In this document: piece by piece, positions 9,423 to 22,600 of the stretch
Layout: each line of letters starts with the position of its first letter
Position numbering within the stretch: position 1 is the first letter of the stretch
NCBI GenBank assembly: GCA_029168955.1
Contig: JAPDOI010001170.1
Location: 124,001-188,000 of the forward strand
Length of the DNA stretch: 64,000 nucleotides
From: Aplectana chamaeleonis
Lineage: Eukaryota; Nematoda; Chromadorea; Rhabditida; Cosmocercidae
Direction of reading: 5' to 3'
Position numbers and translations under genes: made by a program
Notes under the pieces: model-generated
What the model saw: only the letters and a program-made list of their open reading frames with translations
Database searches by the model: none
What the model was told of the DNA's origin: nothing

Positions 9423-12400
9423 ACTATGCGAGACCGCAGTAGGAGTATGCAGGACGTCGTGGAACTACAGCAACCCCTCAGTAGGGGTGTGCAGGACGCC
9501 GTAGAATGTGTGCAGGACCTCAGTAGGAGTGTGCAGGACCTTAGTAGTAGTGTGCAGGACATCATGGAACCTGTGCAGGACCTCAGTAGGGGTGTGCAGG
9601 ACCTCAGTAGGAGTGCGCAGGACCTTAGTAGGAGTGTGCAGGACATCATGGGACCTGTGCAGGACCCCAGTAGGGGTGTGCAGGACCTCAGTAGGAGTGT
9701 GCAGGACATTTTGGGACCTGTGCAGGACCCCAGTAAGGGTGTGCAGGACGTCGTAGAATGTGTGCAGGACCTCAGTGGGAGTGTGCAGGACCTTAGTAGG
9801 AGTGTGCAGGACATCATGGGACCTGTGCAGGACCCTAGTAGGAGTGTGCAGGACCTCAGTAGGAGTGTGCATGACATTATGGGACCTGTACAGGACCTCA
9901 GTAGGAGTGCGCAGGATATCATGGAACGTGTGCAGGACCCCAGTAGGGGTGTGCAGGACGTCGTAGAATGTGTGCAGGACCTCAGTAGGAGTGTGCAGGG
10001 CCTTAGTAGGAGTGTGCAGGACATCATGGGACCTGTGCAGGACCCCAGTAGGAGTGTGCAGGACATCGTAGAATGGGTGCACAACATCAGTAGGAGTGTG
10101 CAGGACATCATGGGACCTGTGCAGGACCCCAGTAGGAGTGTGCAGGACATCGTAGAATGGGTGCAGGACCCCAGTAGGGGTGTGCAGGACGTCGTAGAAT
10201 GTGTGCAGGACCTTAGTAGGAGTGTGCAGGACATCATGAAACATGTGAAAGACCCCTGTAAGGATGAGCAGGACTTCATGGAATGTGTGCAGGACATCAG
10301 TAGGAGTGTGCAGGACATCATGAAGCGTGTGCAGGACCCCAGTAGAGTTGAGCAGGACGTCATGGAATGTGTGTAGGACCTTAGTAAAATTACACAGGAC
10401 ATCATAGAACGTGTGCAGGACCCCAATAGGGGTGTGCAGGACATCATGGAATGTGTGCAGGACCTTAGTAGGAGTGTGCAGGACATCATGAAACGTGTGC
10501 AAGACCCCTGTAAGGATGATCAGAACTTCGTGGAATGTGTGCAGGACATCAGTAGGAGTGTGCAGGACATCATGAAGCGTGTGCAGGACCCCAATAGGGG
10601 TGTGCAGGACATCATGGAATGTGTGCAGGACCTTAGTAGGAGTGTGCAGGACATCATGAAACGTGTGCAAGACCCCTGTAAGGATGATCAGAACTTCGTG
10701 GAATGTGTGCAGGACATCAGTAGGAGTGTGCAGGACATCATGAAACGTGTGCAAGACCCCTGTAAGGATGAGCAGGACTTCATGGAATGTGTGCTGGATC
10801 TCAGTAGGGGTGTGCAGGACGCCGTAGAATGTGTGCAGGACCTCAGTAGGAGTGTGCAGGACCTTAGTAGGAGTGTGCAGGACATCATGGGACCTGTGCA
10901 GGACCCCAGTAGGGGTGTGCAGGACGTCGTAGAATGTGTGCAGGACCTCAGTAGGAGTGTGCAGGACCTTAGTAGGAGTGTGCAGGACATCATGGGACCT
11001 GTGCAGGACCCCAGTAGGGGTGTGCAGGACCTCAGTAGGAGTGTGCAGGACATTTCGGGACCTGTGCAGGACCCCAGTAAGGGTGTGCAGGACGTCGTAG
11101 AATGTGTGCAGGACCTCATAGGAGTGTGCAGGACCTTAGTAGGAGTGTGCAGGACATCATGGGACCTGTGCAGGACCCCAGTAGGGGTGTGCAGGACCTC
11201 AGTAGGAGTGTGCATGACATTATGGGACCTGTACAGGACCTCAGTAGGAGTGCGCAGGATATCATGGAACGTGTGCAGGACCCCAGTAGGGGTGTGCAGG
11301 ACGTCGTAGAATGTGTGCAGGACCTCAGTAGGAGTGTGCAGGACCTTAGTAGGAGTGTGCAGGACATCATGGGACCTGTGCAGGACCCCAGTAGGAGTGT
11401 GCAGGACATCATGGAACCTGTGTAGGACCCCAGTAGGGGTGTGCAGGACATCGTAGAATGTGTGCAGAACATCAGTAGGAGTGTGCAGGACATCATGGGA
11501 CCTGTGCAGGACCCCAGTAGGGGTGTGCAGGACGTCGTAGAATGTGTGCAGGACCTTAGTAGGAGTGTGCAGGACATCATGAAACATGTGCAAGACCCCT
11601 GTAAGGATGAGCAGGACTTCATGGAATGTGTGCAGGACATCAGTAGGAGTGTGCAGGACATCATGAAGCGTGTGCAGGACCCCAGTAGGGTTGAGCAGGA
11701 CGTCATGGAATGTGTGTAGGACCTTAGTAAAATTACACAGGACATCATGGAACGTGTGCAGGACCCCAATAGGGGTGTGCAGGACATCATGGAATGTGTG
11801 CAGGACCTTAGTAGGAGTGTGCAGGACATCATGAAACGTGTGCAAGACCCCTGTATGGATGATCAGAACTTCGTGGAATGTGTGCAGGACATCAGTAGGA
11901 GTGTGCAGGACATCATGAAGCGTGTGCAGGACCCCAATAGGGGTGTGCAGGACATCATGGAATGTGTACAGGACCTTAGTAGGAGTGTGCAGGACATCAT
12001 GAAACGTGTGCAAGACCCCTGTAAGGATGATCAGAACTTCGTGGAATGTGTGCAGGACATCAGTAGGAGTGTGCAGGACATTATGGGACCTGTACAGGAC
12101 CTCAGTAGGAGTGCGCAGGATATCATGGAACGTGTGCAGGACCCCAGTAGGGGTGTGCAGGACGTCGTAGAATGTGTGCAGGACCTCAGTAGGAGTGTGC
12201 AGGACCTTAGTAGGAGTGTGCAGGACATCATGGGACCTGTGCAGGACCCCAGTAGGAGTGTGCAGGACATCATGGAACCTGTGTAGGACCCCAGTAGGGG
12301 TGTGCAGGACATCGTAGAATGTGTGCAGAACATCAGTAGGAGTGTGCAGGACATCATGGGACCTGTGAAGGACCCCAGTAGGGGTGTGCAGGACGTCGTA

Positions 12401-15400
12401 GAATGTGTGCAGGACCTTAGTAGGAGTGTGCAGGACATCATGAAACATGTGAAAGACCCTGTAAGGATGAGCAGGACTTCATGGAATGTGTGCAGGACAT
12501 CAGTAGGAGTGTGCAGGACATCATGAAGCGTGTGCAGGACCCCAGTAGGGTTGAGCAGGACGTCATGGAATGTGTGTAGGACCTTAGTAAAATTACACAG
12601 GACATCATGGAACGTGTGCAGGACCCCAATAGGGTGTGCAGGACATCATGGAATGTGTGCAGGACCTTAGTAGGAGTGTGCAGGACATCATGAAACGTGT
12701 GCAAGACCCTGTATGGATGATCAGAACTTCGTGGAATGTGTGCAGGACATCAGTAGGAGTGTGCAGGACATCATGAAGCGTGTGCAGGACCCCAATAGGG
12801 GTGTGCAGGACATCATGGAATGTGTACAGGACCTTAGTAGGAGTGTGCAGGACATCATGAAACGTGTGCAAGACCCCTGTAAGGATGATCAGAACTTCGT
12901 GGAATGTGTGCAGGACATCAGTAGGAGTGTGCAGGACATTATGGGACCTGTAGAGGACCTCAGTAGGAGTGCGCAGGATATCACGGAAGGTGTGCAGGAC
13001 CCCAGTAGGGTGTGCAGGACGTCGTAGAATGTGTGCAGGACCTCAGTAGGAGTGTGCAGGACCTTAGTAGGAGTGTGCAGGAAATCATGGGACCTGTGCA
13101 GGACCCCAGTAGGAGTGTGCAGGACATCATGGAACCTGTGTAGGACCCCAGTAGGGGTGTGCAGGACATCGTAGAATGTGTGCAGAACATCAGTAGGAGT
13201 GTGCAGGACATCATGGGACCTGTGCAGGACCCCAGTAGGGGTGTGCAGGACGTCGTAGAATGTGTGCAGGACCTTAGTAGGAGTGTGCAGGACATCATGA
13301 AACATGTGAAAGACCCCTGTAAGGATGAGCAGGACTTCATGGAATGTGTGCAGGACATCAGTAGGAGTGTGCAGGACATCATGAAGCGTGTGCAGGACCC
13401 CAGTAGGGTTGAGCAGGACGTCATGGAATGTGTGTAGGACCTTAGTAAAATTACACAGGACATCATGGAACGTGTGCAGGACCCCAATAGGGTGTGCAGG
13501 ACATCATGGAATGTGTGCAGGACCTTAGTAGGAGTGTGCAGGACATCATGAAACGTGTGCAAGACCCCTGTATGGATGATCAGAACTTCGTGGAATGTGT
13601 GCAGGACATCAGTAGGAGTGTGCAGGACATCATGAAGCGTGTGCAGGACCCCAATAGGGGTGTGCAGGACATCATGGAATGTGTACAGGACCTTAGTAGG
13701 AGTGTGCAGGACATCATGAAACGTGTGCAAGACCCTGTAAGGATGATCAGAACTTCGTGGAATGTGTGCAGGACATCAGTAGGAGTGTGCAGGACATCAT
13801 GAAACGTGTGCAAGACCCTGTAAGGATGAGCAGGACTTCATGGAATGTGTGCTGGATCTCAGTAGGGGTGTGCAGGACGCCGTAGAATGTGTGCAGGACC
13901 TCAGTAGGAGTGTGCAGGACCTTAGTAGGAGTGTGCAGGACATCATGGGACCTGTGCAGGACCCCAGTAGGGGTGTGCAGGACGTCGTAGAATGTGTGCA
14001 GGACCTCAGTAGGAGTGTGCAGGACCTTAGTAGGAGTGTGCAGGACATCATGGGACCTGTGCAGGACCCCGGTAGGGGTGTGCAGGACCTCAGTAGGAGT
14101 GTGCAGGACATTTTGGGACCTGTGCAGGACCCCAGTAAGGGTGTGCAGGACGTCGTAGAATGTGTGCAGGACCTCAGTGGGAGTGTGCAGGACCTTAGTA
14201 GGAGTGTGCAGGACATCATGGGACCTGTGCAGGACCCCAGTAGGGGTGTGCAGGACCTCAGTAGGAGTGTGCATGACATTATGGGACCTGTACAGGACCT
14301 CAGTAGGAGTGCGCAGGATATCATGGAACGTGTGCAGGACCCCAGTAGGGGTGTGCAGGACGTCGTAGAATGTGTGCAGGACCTCAGTAGTAGTGTGCAG
14401 GACCTTAGTAGGAGTGTGCAGGACATCATGGGACCTGTGCAGGACCCCAGTAGAAGTGTGCAGGACATCATGGAACCTGTGTAGGACCCCAGTAGGGGTG
14501 TGCAGGACATCGTAGAATGTGTGCAGAACATCAGTAGGAGTGTGCAGGACATCATGGGACCTGTGCAGGACCCCAGTAGGGGTGTGCAGGACGTCGTAGA
14601 ATGTGTGCAGGACCTTAGTAAAATTACACAGGACATCATGGAACGTGTGCAGGACCCCAATAGGGGTGTGCAGGACATCATGGAATGTGTGCAGGACCTT
14701 AGTAGGAGTGTGCAGGACATCATGAAACGTGTGCAAGACCCCTGTATGGATGATCAGAACTTCGTGGAATGTGTGGAGAACATCAGTAGGAGTGTGCAGG
14801 ACATCATGGGACCTGTGCAGGACCCCAGTAGGGGTGTGCAGGACGTCGTAGAATGTGTGCAGGACCTTAGTAGGAGTGTGCAGGACATCATGGGACCTGT
14901 GCAGGACCCCAGTAGGGTTGAGCAGGACGTCATGGAATGTGTGTAGGACCTTAGTAAAATTACACAGGACATCATGGAACGTGTGCAGGACCCCAATAGG
15001 GTGTGCAGGACATCATGGAATGTGTGCAGGACCTTAGTAGGAGTGTGCAGGACATCATGAAACGCGTGCAAGACCCCTGTATGGATGATCAGAACTTCGT
15101 GGAATGTGTGCAGGACATCAGTAGGAGTGTGCAGGACATCATGAAGCGTGTGCAGGACCCCAATAGGGGTGTGCAGGACATCATGGAATGTGTACAGGAC
15201 CTTAGTAGGAGTGTGCAGGACATCATGAAACGTGTGCAAGACCCCTGTAAGGATGATCAGAACTTCGTGGAATGTGTGCAGGACATCAGTAGGAGTGTGC
15301 AGGACATCATGAAACGTGTGCAAGACCCCTGTAAGGATGAGCAGGACTTCATGGAATGTGTGCTGGATCTCAGTAGGGGTGTGCAGGACGCCGTAGAATG

Positions 15401-16564
15401 TGTGCAGGACCTCAGTAGGAGTGTGCAGGACCTTAGTAGGAGTGTGCAGGACATCATGGGACCTGTGCAGGACCCCAGTAGGGGTGTGCAGGACGTCGTA
15501 GAATGTGTGCAGGACCTCAGTAGGAGTGTGCAGGACCTTAGTAGGAGTGTGCAGGACATCATGGGACCTGTGCAGGACCCCGGTAAGTGTGCAGGACCTC
15601 AGTAGGAGTGTGCAGGACATTTTGGGACCTGTGCAGGACCCCAGTAAGGGTGTGCAGGACGTCGTAGAATGTGTGCAGGACCTCAGTGGGAGTGTGCAGG
15701 ACCTTAGTAGGAGTGTGCAGGACATCATGGGACCTGTGCAGGACCCCAGTAGGGGTGTGCAGGACCTCAGTAGGAGTGTGCATGACATTATGGGACCTGT
15801 ACAGGACCTCAGTAGGAGTGCGCAGGATATCATGGAACGTGTGCAGGACCCCAGTAGGGGTGTGCAGGACGTCGTAGAATGTGTGCAGGACCTCAGTAGT
15901 AGTGTGCAGGACCTTAGTAGGAGTGTGCAGGACATCATGGGACCTGTGCAGGACCCCAGTAGAAGTGTGCAGGACATCATGGAACCTGTGTAGGACCCCA
16001 GTAGGGGTGTGCAGGACATCGTAGAATGTGTGCAGAACATCAGTAGGAGTGTGCAGGACATCATGGGACCTGTGCAGGACCCCAGTAGGGGTGTGCAGGA
16101 CGTCGTAGAATGTGTGCAGGACCTTAGTAAAATTACACAGGACATCATGGAACGTGTGCAGGACCCCAATAGGGGTGTGCAGGACATCATGGAATGTGTG
16201 CAGGACCTTAGTAGGAGTGTGCAGGACATCATGAAACGTGTGCAAGACCCCTGTAAGGATGATCAGAACTTCGTGGAATGTGTGCAGGACATCAGTAGGA
16301 GTGTGCAGGACATCATGAAGCGTGTGCAGGACCCCAATAGGGGTGTGCAGGACATCATGGAATGTGTGCAGGACCTTAGTAGGAGTGTGCAGGACATCAT
16401 GAAACGTGTGCAAGACCCCTGTAAGGATGATCAGAACTTCGTGGAATGTGTGCAGGACATCATGAAACGTGTGCAAGACCCCTGTAAGGATGAGCAGGAC
16501 TTCATGGAATGTGTGCTGGATCTCAGTAGGGGTGTGCAGGACCTCAGTTCAATGTTCAGGACAC
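9423..16564 (+). repeat. 21-bp satellite array with higher-order structure
   Basis: About 340 units of 21 bp, nearly all beginning gtgcaggac (or gtgcaagac). The last 12 bases define recurrent unit types, e.g. ctcagtaggagt, atcatgggacct, cccagtaggggt and gtcgtagaatgt. Types occur in a fixed order, producing higher-order repeats. The rare unit with gtgctggatctcag recurs at about 10,791, 13,849, 15,360 and 16,513, and the 1,511-bp spacing equals about 72 units. Scattered one-base deletions (e.g. near 12,456, 12,632 and 13,740) break the frame. The heptad-like translation (VQDLSRS and relatives) and the antisense frames are therefore treated as by-products. Confidence 0.93.
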
Positions 16565-16744
16565 TGTATGCAAGCCAGGCCTCCGAATCTACAAGAACGA
16601 TAGTTAAGTCCGCCAGAACAGGGCTACCGTAATCTCACTCGAGTTGGCTCTAAAATTTTCTAAGTTCTGACTCCGATTTCGCTTCATCTTCCCTACAGGT
16701 GGTGATGTTTCACTGCTTTTTAGTCCAGGCAGATCCTCAACTGC

Positions 16745-18591
16745 TGACCCCTAGAGAAGGACGGTGTGTGAATCAAGACACACCGCTCTTCACTTCTTTT
16801 ATACTTTATCATTGATCAATTGGGTATCATCAAATTTGTTTACGAGAGCCGAATAACATCATTCCTGAGATTACGGTAGTCCTCTTCTGGCGCACTTAAC
16901 TATCGTTCGCGCTGGAAATCAATTTCCATTTTTCAGGCTCAATTTCATGATTGAGCCCGGTAGACCACACTGGTAAACTTTGGCGAGTCAAAAACGTTGG
17001 ACGGTGAGGTTAATATCCGCCACCAATTCTCACCAGTCATCTAGCCCTTTTTCCTAGAATGTTGGTGCGACAGTAAGATAACAGGAAAAATTGGTTACGG
17101 CACGAACTCCACATGCAGAAAAACTCCGAAAATGATTTTGGCGCGAAATTCAAATTCGTATTTACAATGTGTTCCGATTGACTTTTCTTTACAAATGAAG
17201 GTTTTTCATGGGCCCCTTCAACATTTTCTTTCACTAGAGGGGCCAAGCTACGCAAAACTCATAGAAATGATGAAAAACTCTGATAAAGAGGCCTGATACT
17301 GCGCTATCAATCATTGTTTTTATTAGAGCTCTACGGAAATACTTCGACTGGTAGCCTCACCAATGGGCCGTTCATTTCATTTCTGTCTTGAGTGGTGCGT
17401 GCCCCCCCCCCGTCTAGAAGAGTGCCTAGAACCTGTACAATTGGGTCATTTTGAAACTCATTTCTTCATTTTTCGACTTTTAAATTCAAAAAGTATTTGC
17501 CTTGCATCTATTTGTAGGAAGCCGCGTTGCAACAATTATCTTGCAGTCTTAGCAGCGGAGCGGTTGTTTCTTCATTTCTACCACTATGTTTTCGAAAAAA
17601 AAACAACTTGACTTCTGGAGCTCGACGATATTGTAGAAGGGAAACCCTTGTAAAAGTTGTGAAATTTCTGAAAGTTGGGCTCCGCAGAAAAGGTCAAGGA
17701 TTTGGCATTGCTCCTAAATGTTGTGAAATTGTTTTATTGGATTTGGCTCTCAACTTGATTTTTCAAATGTAGTGAAATTGTCGAATTGATTTGGCTGCGA
17801 TGATACTATATGCAGATAACATAATCATTAAATCTAGTGAAATTGTTGCAAACGGATTTGGCAGGAGCTCTATCAATTATCACAGTCAAATCACGCGTCA
17901 GAAGGTCCTCTGGCGAGCGAATGAAGACAAAAAGAAAAAAATAATAATCCTCAGTCAACAATGCTGAACGAAACGTGGCCTTATGGGCTAGAATTAAGGT
18001 TTCCGAATGCTATTCTGCCCTTTCAGTGTAGCTCCCACTAGCAATAAGGTACCAGACCTTCCCTCACCGATGAGATAAAAATCATGAAAACGAAATCTAA
18101 CGCAATTTACTCGCTACTGACTCTATGTCTTCGTGTCCTCAACGCTTTCACGGTTCGCATTGTATAGAAACGTTTTTTGCTGGTAGGTTTATTCCTGTTC
18201 TCATTCGATTCAATATGCGCTTCAAGGAAAACCCCTTCTGACGCGTGATTTGACTGTGATAATTGATAGAGCTCCTGCCAAATCCGTTTGCAACAATTTC
18301 ACTAGATTTAATGATTATGTTATCTGCATATAGTATCATCGCAGCCAAATCAATTCGACAATTTCACTACATTTGAAAAATCAAGTTGAGAGCCAAATCC
18401 AATAAAACAATTTCACAACATTTAGGAGCAATGCCAAATCCTTGACCTTTTCTGCGGAGCCCAACTTTCAGAAATCTGTCATTTAAAATTCTCACGGTAA
18501 ACAAAATTGATGATACCCAATTGATAAAGGGTAGGGTATAAAAGAAATTGAGAGCGGTGTGTTTTCATTCACACACCGTCATTCTCCGAAG
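16745..18591. repeat. Nested foldback between the satellites
   Basis: Outer arms (about 16,756-16,843 and 18,497-18,591) share gacggtgtgtgaa, a TATA-like tract and attgggtatcatcaa. Each outer arm contains its own small ggtgtg...cacacc hairpin. Inner arms (17,664-17,905 and 18,234-18,475) are each 242 bp and are near-perfect reverse complements. The two pairs are not concentric, so the structure grew by nested insertion or duplication. No transposase; short open frames only. Confidence 0.8.
16918..17262. repeat. Dispersed repeat D, copy 1
   Basis: Closely related to 63,228-63,600. Shared blocks include ttcaggctcaatttcatga, tccacatgcagaaaaact, aaattcaaattc and aggccaagctac. It lies in the loop of the foldback. 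The short minus-strand open frame here has no recognisable domain. Confidence 0.75.
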
Positions 18592-18916
18592 GTGAGCGGC
18601 TGGAGCTCAACACACTAGGGATTAGGGAGACAGCCTCACCGGTGATAAAGATAACACGATATTGGGGCCTACTCATGGAAAACTCTGGCAAGAAAAACTA
18701 TTTCACTTTCGTGAGAATTTTGTGCCGGTGGCAAATTATAATCCTGTCAATTCGTCATTTTTGAAGTGAGCTATGTCCACGCGGCGTTTTGAGCAAGCAA
18801 AATTCACCGCTAGACCCCGTTTTGACAAAAAATCTGCTAGGTCCTGCAGTTGCGTATTATTGCATCCCAAAATCAATGGATTTTAAGTGAACAATCTGGT
18901 CGCTATGATTTATTCT
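18592..18916. other. Unassigned spacer
   Basis: About 325 bp between the foldback and satellite element B. Nothing recognised. Confidence 0.4.
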
Positions 18917-19560
18917 ATCAAAAAGGGGTCTTCCAAGCGAAAGAGGTTTGGTTGGCGTCAGAAACGTCCCAACAAAAAGAGAACAATAGGTAAGTAGATT
19001 GAGGAGAGTCTACAAAAAGTGAACAATATTCTCTGAGAGTAATTTTTCTTGGTGAACACTTCTTAACAGCGGAAACAAACCGTTGTGGCATTTTACGATG
19101 ATGGGTATAGTGTCTTTCGGAAAAAGCACTTCTATTCGTTTAGCGAGATTTTACGGGATTACTCTTGCTTAATGCTGTATTTCTATTTTATTGTTTTGCT
19201 TCTCCTTACAGCAAGACCTAACAGTCTGTCTAAGTCTTTGCGACGTCATCTTCTATTCTGATGGTAAGAGTTAGGTTTACATGCACATACGTTTAAACGG
19301 TTCTTGCGTAATCAAGACCATTATTGGAACCACAGAAAGCTTCTGTGTAGAACACCGCAACGGTTTGTTTTCGCTGTTAAGAAGTGTTCACCAAGAAAAA
19401 TTACTCTCAGAGAATATTGTTCACTTTTTGTAGACTCTCCTCAATCTACTTACCTATTGTTCCCTTTTTGTTGGAACGTTTCTGACGCCAACCAAACCTC
19501 TTTCGCTTGGAAGACCCTTTTGATAGAATTGTTCACTTTTTATTGATATTACGAAGTAAT
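18917..19560. repeat. Foldback at inner end of copy B
   Basis: Arms of about 190 bp (18,917-19,100 and 19,350-19,545) share cttccaagcgaaagaggttt, aacaataggtaagtag and acaaaccgttg. This is the counterpart of the foldback at 7,690-8,535, but without the tandem duplication in one arm. Confidence 0.8.
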
Positions 19561-19667
19561 ATCTATGAAAAAATCTTCAATATTTTTCAAATAGCATTGA
19601 TTGCTATAATAATCAGTAAGCAACAAACTTGTTGCGCACGCTACGAATTAAGCGCTACTCACTTTCC

Positions 19668-22600
19668 ACGACGTCCTGATGAAGTCATCAGATGCCCTAT
19701 GTACTTTACATGACACCATGATGACGTCATCAGATGCACTATGTTCTTTACATGACATCCTAATGACGTCATCAGATGCCCTATGTACTTTACGTGACAT
19801 CCTGACGACGTCATCAGATGCCCTATGTACTTTACATGACACCCTGATGACGTCATCAGATGCCCTATGTACTTTACATGGCATCCTGATGACGCCATCA
19901 GATGCCCTATGTACTTTACATGACATCCTAATGACGTCATCAGATGCCCTATGTACTTTAGATGACACCTTGATGACGTCTTCAGAAGCCCTATGTACTT
20001 TGCATGACACCCTGATGACGTCATCAGATGCCCTATGTACTTTGCATGACACCCTGATGACGTCATCAGATGCCCTGTGTACTTTACATGACACTCTGAT
20101 GACGTCATCAGATGCCCTATGTACTTTGCATGACACCCTGATGACGTCATCAGATGCCCTATGTACTTTACATGACATCCTGATGACGTCATCAGATGCC
20201 CTATGTACTTTACATGACACCCTGATGACGTCATCAGATGCCCTATGTACTTTACATGACACCCTGATGACGTCATCAGATGCCCTATGTACTTTACATG
20301 ACACCCTGATGACGTCATCAGATGCCCTATGTACTTTACATGACACCCTTTTGACGTCATCAGATGCCCTATGTACTTTACATGACACCCTGATGACGTC
20401 ATCAGATGCCCTATGTACTTTACATGACACCCTTTTGACGTCATCAGATGCCCTATGTACTTTACATGACACCTTGATGACGTCATCAGATGCCCTATGT
20501 ACTTTACATGACATCCTGATGACGTCATCAGATGCCCTATGTACTTTACATGACACCTTGATGACGTCATCAGATGCCCTATGTACTTTACATGACATCC
20601 TGATGACGTCATCAGATGCCCTATGTACTTTACATGACACCCTGATGACGTCATCAGATGCCCTATGTACTTTACATGACACCCTTTTGATGTCATCAGA
20701 TGCCCTATGTACTTTACATGAGACCTTGATGACGTCATCAGATGCCCTATGTACTTTACATGACATCCTGATGACGTCATCAGATGCCCTATGTACTTTA
20801 CATGACACCCTTTTGATGTCATCAGATGCCCTATGTACTTTACATGAGACCTTGATGACGTCATCAGATGCCCTATGTACTTTACATGACATCCTGATGA
20901 CGTCATCAGATGCCCTATGTACTTTACATGACACCCTGATGACGTCATCAGATGCCCTATGTACTTTACATGACACCCTGATGACGTCATCAGATGCCCT
21001 ATGTACTTTACATGACACCCTGATGACGTCATCAGATGCCCTATGTACTTTACATGACATCCTGATGACGTCATCAGATGCCCTATGTACTTTACATGAC
21101 ACCCTGATGACGTCATCAGATGCCCTATGTACTTTACATGACACCCTGATGACGTCATCAGATGCCCTATGTACTTTACGTGACACCCTTATGACGTCAT
21201 CAGATGCCCTATGTACTTTACATGACATCTTGATGACGTCATCAGATGCCCTATGTACTTTACATGACACCCTGATGACGTCATCAGATGCCCTATGTAC
21301 TTTACATGACACCCTGATGACGTCATCAGATGCCCTATGTACTTTACATGACATCTTGATGACGTCATCAGATGCCCTATGTACTTTACATGACACCCTG
21401 ATGACGTCATCAGATGCCCTATGTACTTTACATGACACCCTGATGACGTCATCAGATGCCCTATGTACTTTACATGACACCCTTTTGACGTCATCAGATG
21501 CCCTATGTACTTTACATGACACCTTGATGACGTCATCAGATGCCCTATGTACTTTACATGACATCCTGATGACGTCATCAGATGCCCTATGTACTTTACA
21601 TGACACCTTGATGACGTCATCAGATGCCCTATGTACTTTACATGACATCCTGATGACGTCATCAGATGCCCTATGTACTTTACATGACACCCTGATGACG
21701 TCATCAGATGCCCTATGTACTTTACATGACACCCTTTGACGTCATCAGATGCCCTATGTACTTTACATGACACCTTGATGACGTCATCAGATGCCCTATG
21801 TACTTTACATGACATCCTGATGACGTTATCAGATGCCCTATGTACTTTACATGACACCCTGATGACGTCATCAGATGCCCTATGTACTTTACATGACACC
21901 CTTTTTGACGTCATCAGATGCCCTATGTACTTTACATGACACCTTGATGACGTCATCAGATGCCCTATGTACTTTACATGACACCCTGATGACGTCATCA
22001 GATGCCCTATGTACTTTACATGACACCCTGATGACGTCATCAGATGCCCTATGTAACTTTACATGACACCCTTTTGACGTCATCAGATGCCCTATGTACT
22101 TTACATGACACCCTGATGACGTCATCAGATGCCCTATGTACTTTACATGACACCCTTTTGACGTCATCAGATGCCCTATGTACTTTACATGACACCTTGA
22201 TGACGTCATCAGATGCCCTATGTACTTTACATGACATCCTGATGACGTCATCAGATGCCCTATGTACTTTACATGACACCTTGATGACGTCATCAGATGC
22301 CCTATGTACTTTACATGACATCCTGATGACGTCATCAGATGCCCTATGTACTTTACATGACACCCTGATGACGTCATCAGATGCCCTATGTACTTTACAT
22401 GACACCTTGATGACGTCATCAGATGCCCTATGTACTTTACATGACATCCTGATGACGTCATCAGATGCCCTATGTACTTTACATGACACCCTGATGACGT
22501 CATCAGATGCCCTATGTATTTTACATGACACCCTTTTGACGTCATCAGATGCCCTATGTACTTTACATGACACCTTGATGACGTCATCAGATGCCCTATG

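Noticed and set aside
9228..10376. Heptad-repeat (VQDLSRS-type) coiled-coil protein
   Set aside because: It follows the 21-bp unit length. Equivalent frames occur throughout the array on both strands and are broken repeatedly by single-base deletions.
9423..16564. 21-nt unit as a 21U-RNA (piRNA) cluster
   Set aside because: The length coincidence alone is not evidence. Units do not show the upstream ctgtttca-type motif of nematode piRNA genes.
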